Assembly (NCBI GenBank): GCA_903905445.1
Contig: CAIVGO010000253.1
Span: forward strand, 1 to 58,630
Reading direction: 5' to 3'
DNA: 58,630 nt
Origin: an uncultured Bacteroidota bacterium
Lineage (GTDB): Bacteria; Bacteroidota; Bacteroidia; Chitinophagales; Saprospiraceae
Shown here piece after piece: positions 48,821-57,175 of this stretch. Positions within the stretch are counted from its first letter, which is position 1, and every line of letters starts with the position of its first letter. The notes beneath the pieces are model-generated. The model saw only the letters and a list, made by a program, of their open reading frames with translations, was not told where the DNA came from and did not search any database. Both the position numbers and the translations under genes were made by a program.

Positions 48821-50176
48821 ATGTACCGCATAACATTTCAAATCCATTCTTTACCGATCAACACGCCGAAAGACGCGGTCTTTTATTTGGCAGGCAATTT
48901 CAATGAATGGATGCCCAATCATCTGGATTTTTGTTTTAAAATGCAATCTGATGGAGTGTACGAGTTGAATTTTGAAACAGACCTTACACAATTGGAATGC
49001 AAATTAACCCGCGGCGACTGGTCGGCCGAGGAAGGCGACGAATATGGGCGTATGATTCCAAACCGTATATTTCAAGTAGATTCAGAAAGTAGTTTGTATG
49101 TACAGGTAAATTCCTGGGTAGACATTCCTCCTAAGCACCCCGTAGGCATTGTGCGGCTCTTGCACCCAAACCTGTATATGCCTCAATTAGGGAGAAATCG
49201 CCGTATTTGGGCCTGTTTTCCGCCCGATTACTGGATGAATCCGAAAAAGCGTTATCCGGTGGTGTATATGCAGGACGGGCAGAATCTTTTTGACAATCCG
49301 GATGCAAAATTTGGTTCCTGGGACATTGACAAAGCCATGCACCAGTTATTTTTAAAACACCCCATGCTGCAAGCGCAAGCGCCCATTTTAATTGGCATTG
49401 AAAACGGGGAACATCACCGCATTGACGAATACGCCCCCTGGCCCAATCCCGAACACGGCGGCGGGGAAGGCGGGGCTTATCTTGATTTTATTTGCGAGAC
49501 GCTCAAGCCATACATCGATACGCATTTACGTACCCGTGTTGAACAGGAACATACCGGAATCATCGGCAGCAGCATGGGAGGCTTATTTTCCTTGTATGCT
49601 GTTTTGGAAAAACCGGATGTATTTGGTTTTGCGGGTGTCTTTTCACCCGCTTTATGGTTTTCAGAAAACCTGTTTGATTGGGTTAAATCCCGCATACCTA
49701 CCCAGCCAGTAAAAATATTGTTGATGGCCGGACAGCAGGAAAGTGAAGAAATGGTCGGCCAACTGCTGGATTTGTACGAAATTTTGTTGGAGACAGGTTA
49801 CAATGAGGATTTGATGCACTATGATTTACACTCCGATGGCACCCATTCCGAGCATTTTTGGGCACGCGAATTTGAACATGCTTTAGCCTGGTTACTGGGT
49901 GGCATGCCCGATCATTCGCATGGTATTTCCGACGAAATGATTCAATTCGGCTTAGACGCTGACAAAAAAGAATTGCTTATCAAAGTTGCACCGCGTTTGA
50001 AACATGCACAATTGGAAGTGCGCGATTACTGTCACAATCGCCAGTTCAAGCATCATTTAGGGCAAATTGATAACCGCGTACCGTATGCCGACTGGGAAGA
50101 CTGTATTTTTTCAATCCGTATGGTGTTGGGAAGCGACCTGGTTTTTTCCCGGCGTGTACCTTTAAATCATGTGTAA
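48821..50176 (+). CDS. Putative esterase (alpha/beta hydrolase, esterase D-like) with N-terminal carbohydrate-binding (CBM48/20-like) domain
   Basis: VFYLAGNFNEWMPN N-terminal E-set/CBM; VVYMQDGQNLFD; GIIGSSMGGLFSLYAV nucleophile elbow. Confidence 0.85.
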   Translation: MYRITFQIHSLPINTPKDAVFYLAGNFNEWMPNHLDFCFKMQSDGVYELNFETDLTQLECKLTRGDWSAEEGDEYGRMIPNRIFQVDSESSLYVQVNSWVDIPPKHPVGIVRLLHPNLYMPQLGRNRRIWACFPPDYWMNPKKRYPVVYMQDGQNLFDNPDAKFGSWDIDKAMHQLFLKHPMLQAQAPILIGIENGEHHRIDEYAPWPNPEHGGGEGGAYLDFICETLKPYIDTHLRTRVEQEHTGIIGSSMGGLFSLYAVLEKPDVFGFAGVFSPALWFSENLFDWVKSRIPTQPVKILLMAGQQESEEMVGQLLDLYEILLETGYNEDLMHYDLHSDGTHSEHFWAREFEHALAWLLGGMPDHSHGISDEMIQFGLDADKKELLIKVAPRLKHAQLEVRDYCHNRQFKHHLGQIDNRVPYADWEDCIFSIRMVLGSDLVFSRRVPLNHV

Positions 50177-50211
50177 AAAACAATTAATCAACCGATTTTA
50201 ATAAAGGCATT

Positions 50212-50892
50212 ATGAATCAGAAAAGCGTCTGGTTTTTTGAGGAAGTCGATTTGTACGAAATGTTGTGTCCGTACAAATACAAAGACCATTTGAAAACACA
50301 TCCCTTAAGTTGTTACAACAAAACCGACTTCTTATTCATGGAAGGAGACCCTGTACGCGAAATATTTTTAGTTGCGGAGGGCAAGGTCAAAGTCAGTTTT
50401 TATGATCCGGAGGGCAACGAACAGGTGCTCGCATTTTTGTCTAAGGGCGAAATTTTGGGTGAAACCGCCCTGATTGGACAGGCCCGTTACCGCGAGTTTG
50501 CACAAGCGGTAGTGGATCGTACCATGATTTGTAGATTAGGGGTGGATAAAGCCAGAGAACTGATGCGCGATTATGTGCCCTTTTCGCTCACAATTACCAA
50601 ACGTTTTGGCGAAAAATCCCAACGCCTTGAGCGCCGATTGCAAATTCTATTGTTCAAAGATGCCCGCCAACGCCTGGTCGCGTTTCTAAAAGACCTTTGT
50701 CGGGATATTGGCACCGCACACGCCAGTGGCACCAAAGTGGAATTGGACATTACCCAAAGCGATATTGCGGCGCTGATCGGGGCTTCCCGCAAAACTGTTT
50801 CACTTTTATTTACCGATCTTGAAATGGAGGGCGTCGTGCGGTTTAATGGCCGGAAAGAGTTATTTGTGTCCAATGTGGAACAATTAATTTGA
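50212..50892 (+). CDS. Crp/Fnr family transcriptional regulator
   Basis: cNMP-binding-like domain GEILGETALIGQARYREFAQA; HTH ITQSDIAALIGASRKTVSLLFTDLEMEGVV. Confidence 0.93.
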   Translation: MNQKSVWFFEEVDLYEMLCPYKYKDHLKTHPLSCYNKTDFLFMEGDPVREIFLVAEGKVKVSFYDPEGNEQVLAFLSKGEILGETALIGQARYREFAQAVVDRTMICRLGVDKARELMRDYVPFSLTITKRFGEKSQRLERRLQILLFKDARQRLVAFLKDLCRDIGTAHASGTKVELDITQSDIAALIGASRKTVSLLFTDLEMEGVVRFNGRKELFVSNVEQLI

Positions 50893-50906
50893 ACTAATTT
50901 TGGGGA

Positions 50907-50922
50907 TGTAACCCCCGTAACA
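50907..50922 (+). promoter_or_regulatory. Predicted Crp/Fnr operator 3
   Basis: TGTAAC-CCCC-GTAACA, centre 50914.5; followed by CACCTTTG -7-like element at 50944-50951. Confidence 0.68.
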
Positions 50923-50980
50923 TTTGCTTGCTGCGAGGTCCCGCACCTTTGTCCTATCATTTGAAAAAAGACAAAGCAGC

Positions 50981-52519
50981 ATGCAACAATTTGATTTTAT
51001 CATCATCGGAACGGGCGCAGGGGGAGGAACCTTGGCCCACCAACTGGCACCAAGCGGTAAGCGCATTTTAATTTTGGAGCGCGGCGATTTTTTGCCCAAA
51101 GAAAAAGAAAACTGGGATCCAATTGCCGTTGCCCAGGGACGATACAAGACCACGGAACTTTGGCGCGACCGCAACCAGCAATTGTTTTCACCTTATCAGC
51201 ATTACTGGGTGGGTGGAAACACAAAAATGTACGGTGGTGCGCTGTTGCGTTTGCGGGAACAGGATTTTGAAGCCCGGCCCCATTTCGATGGCGTTTCGCC
51301 AGCCTGGCCGCTCAAATATGCCGATTTTGCCCCTTGGTACGATCAGGCTGAAGCCCTTTATGCCGTACATGGCACCCGTGGACAAGACCCAACCGAGCCC
51401 CCAGCGGATACCGATTATCCATTTCCAGCCTTGCCTTTTGAACCACGTATGGAAACCCTGGCTACCCAAATACGCCAGCAAGGTTACCATCCAAGTGCCA
51501 TTCCACTCGCCATTCGGTTACCAGAAGATGCGCAGGGTTCTGTTACAGACCGCATCAACATGGAATTGTACGATGGTTATCCCGACCCAACCGGTGCAAA
51601 AGCGGATAGCCATGTGGTAGGCATTCAAGGAGCGTTACAGCACCCCAATGTGTCGCTTTTAACCAACCGTAAAGCATTGAAAATCAATACAGATTCCAGC
51701 GGTAAACGGGTCGAAAGTGTTACTGTAACGCATAACGGCACAGAAGAAACCTATTTTGCCGACACCATCGTAGTGGCTTGTGGCGCTGTAAATTCGGCCG
51801 CTTTATTGCTCAATTCTGCGAATGAACAACATCCGAACGGGCTGGCCAACAGCAGTGGCCTAGTGGGTCGCAACCTGATGGTACACAACAACGGCATCGT
51901 GTTGGCTTATTCGGCTACTCCAAATCCTTCCAAGTTTCAAAAAGCCATCCTGATTGCCGATTTTTACCATGGCGCTCCCGATAGCCTTTACCCGTTGGGT
52001 TCCATTCAAAATATGGGAAAAGCCGATCCATTGTTGTTGATTGACGCAGTAGGGGATGATATGGACACAAACGGCCGCGATATGGACCATTTTGCAGGTC
52101 ATATTGTCGATTTCTTTATCACTGCTGAAGATTTGCCACAACCCGAAAATCGCGTACTCGTAGATGAAACCGGCGAAATTCAGGTGCATTACACGGCCAA
52201 TAACCTGGAAGCCTACCAGCGTTTGCATGCTAAATTGGTGCAAATTATGGATCAAGTTGCCGAACAGGAAGGGGTAGGAGAGAGCACCAAATATTACGGT
52301 TTTAAACTTGGATCAGGTGGGGTGAGCCATCAAAATGGAACTTGTCGCTTTGGTACGGATCCTAAAGAATCGGTACTTGATCTTCATTGCAAAGCCCACG
52401 ACCTCGACAATCTGTATGTGGTAGATACTTCTTTTTTCCCTTCTTCCGGCGCGGTGAATCCATCGCTTACCGCCATGGCCAATGCTCTGCGGGTAGGCGC
52501 ACATCTGCTTGAAAATTAA
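50981..52519 (+). CDS. GMC family oxidoreductase
   Basis: MQQFDFIIIGTGAGGGTLAHQLAPSGKRILILERG FAD motif; C-terminal NPSLTAMANALRVGAHL; start reset from 50924, which lies upstream of the predicted TSS. Confidence 0.9.
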   Translation: MQQFDFIIIGTGAGGGTLAHQLAPSGKRILILERGDFLPKEKENWDPIAVAQGRYKTTELWRDRNQQLFSPYQHYWVGGNTKMYGGALLRLREQDFEARPHFDGVSPAWPLKYADFAPWYDQAEALYAVHGTRGQDPTEPPADTDYPFPALPFEPRMETLATQIRQQGYHPSAIPLAIRLPEDAQGSVTDRINMELYDGYPDPTGAKADSHVVGIQGALQHPNVSLLTNRKALKINTDSSGKRVESVTVTHNGTEETYFADTIVVACGAVNSAALLLNSANEQHPNGLANSSGLVGRNLMVHNNGIVLAYSATPNPSKFQKAILIADFYHGAPDSLYPLGSIQNMGKADPLLLIDAVGDDMDTNGRDMDHFAGHIVDFFITAEDLPQPENRVLVDETGEIQVHYTANNLEAYQRLHAKLVQIMDQVAEQEGVGESTKYYGFKLGSGGVSHQNGTCRFGTDPKESVLDLHCKAHDLDNLYVVDTSFFPSSGAVNPSLTAMANALRVGAHLLEN

Positions 52520-52547
52520 ACCCATCCATCTTTAAAATATAAATAAT

Positions 52548-53363
52548 ATGTACCAGCAACCCAACAATCGCCTCAAAAAACAAACCTGCATTGTTACCGG
52601 TGCAAATTCAGGAATCGGTCGCGCCATTGTGTATGCCATGGCCCGTGAAGGCGCTAATGTGGTGGTCAATTATGTTTTTGGCGATGAAGCAGCCCAGCAA
52701 ATTGTGGATGAAATCACCCAATTGGGCGGACATGCCATTGCCTATAAAGCCGACGTCAGCAAAGAGGATCAAGTCATTGCGATGTTCCAGGAAACCATTT
52801 CCACTTTTGGCACCGTGGATATTTTAGTCAACAATGCCGGATTGCAGCGCGACGCCGCATTTCACGAAATGAGCCTGAAGGATTGGCAATTCGTATTAGA
52901 TGTAAACCTCACCGGACAGTTCTTGTGCGCGCGTGAGGCAGTGCGTGAATTTTTGCGCAGAGGTCCGCGTCCCGACGTTTCGGTCGCTTTGGGTAAGATC
53001 ATCTGCATGTCATCTGTGCATGAAGTAATACCTTGGGGGGGCCATGTAAATTACGCGGCATCCAAGGGCGGCGTCATGCTGATGATGAAATCCTTGGCGC
53101 AAGAATACGGCCCTATGAAAATACGGGTCAATTCCATCGGACCGGGTGCCATCAAAACGCCCATCAACCGATCAGCGTGGGAAACGCCGGAAGCCGAGCA
53201 AAAACTATTGGAACTCATTCCTTATTCGCGGGTGGGAGAAACCTCGGATATCGGTGCAGCAGCCGTGTGGTTGGCTTCAGATGAATCTGATTATATCCAC
53301 GGCACCACCATTTTTGTAGATGGTGGTATGACGCTTTATCCAGGTTTTACAGAAAACGGGTAA
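52548..53363 (+). CDS. SDR family oxidoreductase (glucose 1-dehydrogenase-like)
   Basis: CIVTGANSGIGRAIVYAMAREGANVVVNY, DILVNNAGLQ, YAASKGG. Confidence 0.9.
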   Translation: MYQQPNNRLKKQTCIVTGANSGIGRAIVYAMAREGANVVVNYVFGDEAAQQIVDEITQLGGHAIAYKADVSKEDQVIAMFQETISTFGTVDILVNNAGLQRDAAFHEMSLKDWQFVLDVNLTGQFLCAREAVREFLRRGPRPDVSVALGKIICMSSVHEVIPWGGHVNYAASKGGVMLMMKSLAQEYGPMKIRVNSIGPGAIKTPINRSAWETPEAEQKLLELIPYSRVGETSDIGAAAVWLASDESDYIHGTTIFVDGGMTLYPGFTENG

Positions 53364-53383
53364 CAAACATAACCAAACATAAC

Positions 53384-54112
53384 ATGAAAAAAATACTTAA
53401 ATTGTCAGCGCTTTTAGGTGTATTATCGGTTTCGGCTTGTGTCGGAACCGATTACATCGACGATCCCATCGTACCAGAGCGGATCTCTATTTTTCCGCGC
53501 ATCACCACGTTACCTGCCTTGCAAACGCAAGTTTTTTCAGCCCAATATACCAACCAATATGGTATTGAGGAGGCTGCAGAATCAATCGTTTGGAGCAGCA
53601 GCGCCCCCGAAAAAGTATCGATTGATGCCAATGGTAAAGCCCAAACCCTTGCACCAGGTAAAGCCACGTTGTATGCCAGCAATGGGAATCTGGTAGACTC
53701 GCTCGTTTTAAACCAAGCGGGCGGCTCCGGCAATCCGGGCACCAGCGATACCACCTTTTTTAAACAAGGCGTATTTACGACGGTCAACACCCACTATTTT
53801 GCAAAAGGCAATGTGTATTTGCAAACCGTCAATGGGGTTACCCAGCTGCGCACAGCGTCCAATTTCGGCACCAGTCCCGGCCCAAGCGTGTACGTTTTAC
53901 TAACCAACCATCTCAACGGCAGTTATTCTGTTACACCGGGCAGCAACGTAATCAATGGGAGCAGCGCCCAAATTACGTCCAATAAACTAAGCGCCTTTTC
54001 CGGGGTGCAAAGTTGGACGGTCCCTGCCGGTGTTAATCCGGCCAATTATAAATACGTCGTGCTTTATTGCGTTTTGGGTCCCATTTTTGGCGCAGCCGAA
54101 TTAAAACAATAA
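53384..54112 (+). CDS. Lipoprotein with Ig-like (BIG2-type) and DM13-like electron-transfer domains
   Basis: Lipobox LSVSAC; GKAQTLAPGKATLYASNGNLVDSLVL; KGNVYLQTVNGVTQLRTASNFGTSPGPSVYVLLTNH...WTVPAGVNPANYKYVVLYCVLGPIFGAAEL. Confidence 0.78.
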   Translation: MKKILKLSALLGVLSVSACVGTDYIDDPIVPERISIFPRITTLPALQTQVFSAQYTNQYGIEEAAESIVWSSSAPEKVSIDANGKAQTLAPGKATLYASNGNLVDSLVLNQAGGSGNPGTSDTTFFKQGVFTTVNTHYFAKGNVYLQTVNGVTQLRTASNFGTSPGPSVYVLLTNHLNGSYSVTPGSNVINGSSAQITSNKLSAFSGVQSWTVPAGVNPANYKYVVLYCVLGPIFGAAELKQ

Positions 54113-54121
54113 AAATTTTAT

Positions 54122-54976
54122 ATGAAAAAGATTGTTCAACATGCTTTTCGCTTGTTGCTGGTGATTTGCTTGCTCCCAAGTATGGCAAGCGCACAAGCCT
54201 GGACCAGAAGTAAAGGCAAGGGTTTTTACAAGCTGGATTTTGCCCGCATTTATGCCCAAAATATTTTTGATGAACGGGGTGATGTGGCGCCATTTCGAAC
54301 CCTTGGAAACTACACCAGCAGTTTTTACGGGGAATATGGCCTTTTAAACAAACTCACGGTTACCGCAAACGTGCCATTTTACGTGCGCAACGTAATCAAC
54401 GAAACCAAAGGCAGGCAAACGGGCCAGGTGATCGAACAGGGTATTGTCAATAATAACGTAGGCGATGTTGACCTGGCTTTGCGCTTTGCACTGCCCGTAA
54501 AACGGTTTGCTTTAAGCACAACGGTGATGTTCGGGCTACCTACAGGCGATGCCCGGCAAGTAGATGGCCTGTTTACCGGCGATGGGGAGTTCAATCAGAT
54601 GTTAAAAGTAAGCGCTGGGAAGGGCAGTGCGCGCTGGTGGGTGCAAGGTTCTCTTGGATTAAACAACCGGACCAAAGGTTTTTCCGATGAATTCCGCTAT
54701 GATTTTGAATTCGGGTACAAATTTTTCCAGGATCATTTACTGGCCATTTTAAAAGTAAACGGGATAGAAAGTTTACAAAATGGCTCGGTTGAAGCGGCTG
54801 CCTCTGGCTTGTTTTCCAACAATGTGGAATATATGGGCATCGGACCAGAAGTGTTGTATTACCTGAATGCAAAGAAAACCTTTGGTGTGTCGGCGCGTGT
54901 TACGGGCGCTTTAAGTGGGCAGAATGTTTTGGCAGCGCCTTCGACGGCGATTGGGGTATTTTTGGATTTTAAATAA
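54122..54976 (+). CDS. Outer-membrane beta-barrel protein (transporter/MetA-like)
   Basis: Signal peptide, alternating beta-strand pattern, terminal aromatic/hydrophobic strand AIGVFLDFK. Confidence 0.72.
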   Translation: MKKIVQHAFRLLLVICLLPSMASAQAWTRSKGKGFYKLDFARIYAQNIFDERGDVAPFRTLGNYTSSFYGEYGLLNKLTVTANVPFYVRNVINETKGRQTGQVIEQGIVNNNVGDVDLALRFALPVKRFALSTTVMFGLPTGDARQVDGLFTGDGEFNQMLKVSAGKGSARWWVQGSLGLNNRTKGFSDEFRYDFEFGYKFFQDHLLAILKVNGIESLQNGSVEAAASGLFSNNVEYMGIGPEVLYYLNAKKTFGVSARVTGALSGQNVLAAPSTAIGVFLDFK

Positions 54977-54977
54977 A

Positions 54978-55010
54978 AAAACGCCCTCCACCCAAGCGGG
55001 TGGAAGGCGT
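54978..55010 (-). terminator. Intrinsic terminator for the minus-strand coiled-coil gene (possibly bidirectional)
   Basis: ACGCCCTCCACCC-aagc-GGGTGGAAGGCGT stem; T-run on the minus strand side. Confidence 0.75.
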
Positions 55011-55037
55011 AAGTTTGTTCATATAGGGGGGATACCT

Positions 55038-56063
55038 TTATTTCAGGTTGAATGCGCCGCTGCCTACGAGGTAACCTTTGTTGTAAACCTCCACTTTGTA
55101 TTTTCCTTTTGCAAAGTTTTGGCCAGGCTGCCAGCTACCACATACGTTTGTTTCGCCGTTTTGGTAGTTGCAAGTAGCAGTTGTTGTGTAACGCACGTCA
55201 GATTCGTTGCGTTTGTCGGTAGCAACACCAGAACCCAGGCTTTCGATCGCCAAAGGAGCGCCGGTTGGGTCGATGATGCGCAGGTAGAACGTTTCTTCAC
55301 CAGCAGGAACTACTTCATTTGGCTCAGTAGTGAAGCAGATATTCAATTTGTCTACTTTACCAGCACGGCTTTTGGTTTTTTCCTTGCCATTGCTTTTTAC
55401 TTGCACCGATTTGGTAGTTACGTTTTTCACACGGATAGCAGAAGCGATGTCCACTTTTTTAGCCAACTGTGTTTTTTCCGCTTCCAAAGTTGATTTTTCA
55501 GAAACCAATGCTGCTTTTGCAGTGCTTTCTTCGTCCAATTTGGTTTTGGTTTCGTTCAGCGTGGTAGAGAGCGAAGATATTTGCTGTCCTTGTTGCTGAT
55601 TGGTTTCAGTCAGGATACCTACTTGTTTTTTCAGCTCATCAATTTGCGCGAGGTATTCGTTTTTCTGTTTTTCCAGACGTGCCATACCAGCACGGTAGTC
55701 TTTTTTATCGCGGATAAGGCCCGTGATTTCATTCTTTTGTGCTTCCAACTGCTGCAACTGTTCGTTGATTTTGTTGTCCAATTCAGCGTTGATCCCTTTT
55801 TGTTGTTCTAACTGGGTAACTGCTTCGTTGTATTTAGAATCAAGGTCGGCAAAGGCAGATTTTTGCTCGGTCAACTCCGTTTGTGTCAACGTCAGCGCTT
55901 GTCCGGTTTTGTATTTGCTCACCAACAAGAAAACGCACAAACCAAGCAGGATGGCGATGGCAACACCCATGATGGTAGTAAGACGCTTTTGGCCGTTGTT
56001 GTCGTTAGAGCCACCGAAGTTAGAAGGGGTCGTGGGCTGATTGAAATTGGTGGGAGTGTTCAT
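55038..56063 (-). CDS. Membrane-anchored coiled-coil protein with C-terminal beta domain, hypothetical
   Basis: TM near N-terminus (MGVAIAILLGLCVFLLV), long coiled coil, C-terminal LNICFTTEPNEVVPAGEETFYLRIIDPTGAPL. Confidence 0.82.
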   Translation of the reverse strand: MNTPTNFNQPTTPSNFGGSNDNNGQKRLTTIMGVAIAILLGLCVFLLVSKYKTGQALTLTQTELTEQKSAFADLDSKYNEAVTQLEQQKGINAELDNKINEQLQQLEAQKNEITGLIRDKKDYRAGMARLEKQKNEYLAQIDELKKQVGILTETNQQQGQQISSLSTTLNETKTKLDEESTAKAALVSEKSTLEAEKTQLAKKVDIASAIRVKNVTTKSVQVKSNGKEKTKSRAGKVDKLNICFTTEPNEVVPAGEETFYLRIIDPTGAPLAIESLGSGVATDKRNESDVRYTTTATCNYQNGETNVCGSWQPGQNFAKGKYKVEVYNKGYLVGSGAFNLK

Positions 56064-56345
56064 ACTCTGAAAATGAAAGGTTTAACGTTAGTGATTGTAA
56101 TTGGTTTGAAAACATAATCAACCTTTCTCCCGAAGATTGTCATGCGATTAAATGGTTTCGCCGATTGAAAAACTGCACATTTAACCGCAATGGCTCTTGC
56201 TTTATTGCCTGGGTAGAAAGAAAGTTTTTGTAGGGACAAGCTGTTTTGTGGCGCAAATAACTGAAAATCAATTGAATAATTTGTTAAGAAAATAATATGA
56301 AATCGTCGCTTTTTTTTAGTTAAAACAGAAACAGCAGATAAATTA

Positions 56346-56353
56346 TACCTTTG
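56346..56353 (+). promoter_or_regulatory. -7 element TACCTTTG upstream of exonuclease gene
   Basis: Exact TAnnTTTG match 22 nt before ATG; no clear -33. Confidence 0.5.
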
Positions 56354-56375
56354 CCGCCACAAAAATTTTTGCCTT

Positions 56376-57134
56376 ATGTCTGTTTTTGATGCATTTGATC
56401 TGTACAATATTTTGTTTTTGGATATCGAAACGGTGCCGGGTGCAGCCGATTTCGAAGATCTGAATGAGGAGTTACAAGAATTGTGGGGGTACAAAACCCG
56501 CCAAATTCTGCGTCGGCAAGACGAGGAGTTGGAATACGATGAAATTGCGGAGGCTTTTCGCACCCGCGCGGGCATTTATGCGGAGTTTGGCAAGATCGTG
56601 TGCATCTCGGCTGGTTTTTTGACCAAGCAGCCGGGCGATGAGTTGCCTTTGTTGCGCCTCAAGTCTTTTACCAATCATATTGAAGCTAATTTGCTAGAAG
56701 ATTTCAGTGTGTTGCTCAACAAGCATTTTAACAACCCGGATAAGTTTGCCATTTGTGGCCATAATATCAAGGAGTTTGACATTCCTTACATTTGCAGACG
56801 CATGTTGGTCAATCAATTACCCCTTCCACGCCTGCTGGATATTGCCGGTAAAAAGCCCTGGGAGACCAAACATTTGGTAGACACCCTGGAGATGTGGAAG
56901 TTTGGTGATAACAAAAACTACACCTCTTTGCGTCTGTTGGCAGCGGTATTCAATTTCCCATCCCCCAAAGATGACATGGATGGCAGTGATGTAGCGGGGG
57001 TATATTGGGAAGAACGCGATTTGGACCGTATTGCGACCTATTGTGAAAAAGATGTGGTGGCAACGGCGCAATTATTTTTGCGGATGAAACGTATGCCCAT
57101 GATTTTACCAGAGCAAATTGTGATTGTACGGTAA
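56376..57134 (+). CDS. 3'-5' exonuclease, PolB-exonuclease-like (DEDD)
   Basis: ILFLDIETVPG, ICGHNIKEFDIPYICRRM, YCEKDVVATAQLFLRM. Confidence 0.88.
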   Translation: MSVFDAFDLYNILFLDIETVPGAADFEDLNEELQELWGYKTRQILRRQDEELEYDEIAEAFRTRAGIYAEFGKIVCISAGFLTKQPGDELPLLRLKSFTNHIEANLLEDFSVLLNKHFNNPDKFAICGHNIKEFDIPYICRRMLVNQLPLPRLLDIAGKKPWETKHLVDTLEMWKFGDNKNYTSLRLLAAVFNFPSPKDDMDGSDVAGVYWEERDLDRIATYCEKDVVATAQLFLRMKRMPMILPEQIVIVR

Positions 57135-57175
57135 AAGTTTTAAACACCAAATATCGAACACCGAATTACGAACTT

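Noticed and set aside
51719-51729. GTTACTGTAAC palindrome inside the GMC oxidoreductase gene
   Set aside because: Half-sites are 1 nt apart instead of 4, and it is intragenic with no -7 element at the expected distance.
53360-53384. GGTAACAAACATAACCAAACATAACATG before the DM13 gene
   Set aside because: Repeated ATAACA-like text but no inverted half-site or -7 box; gene is most likely co-transcribed with the upstream SDR.
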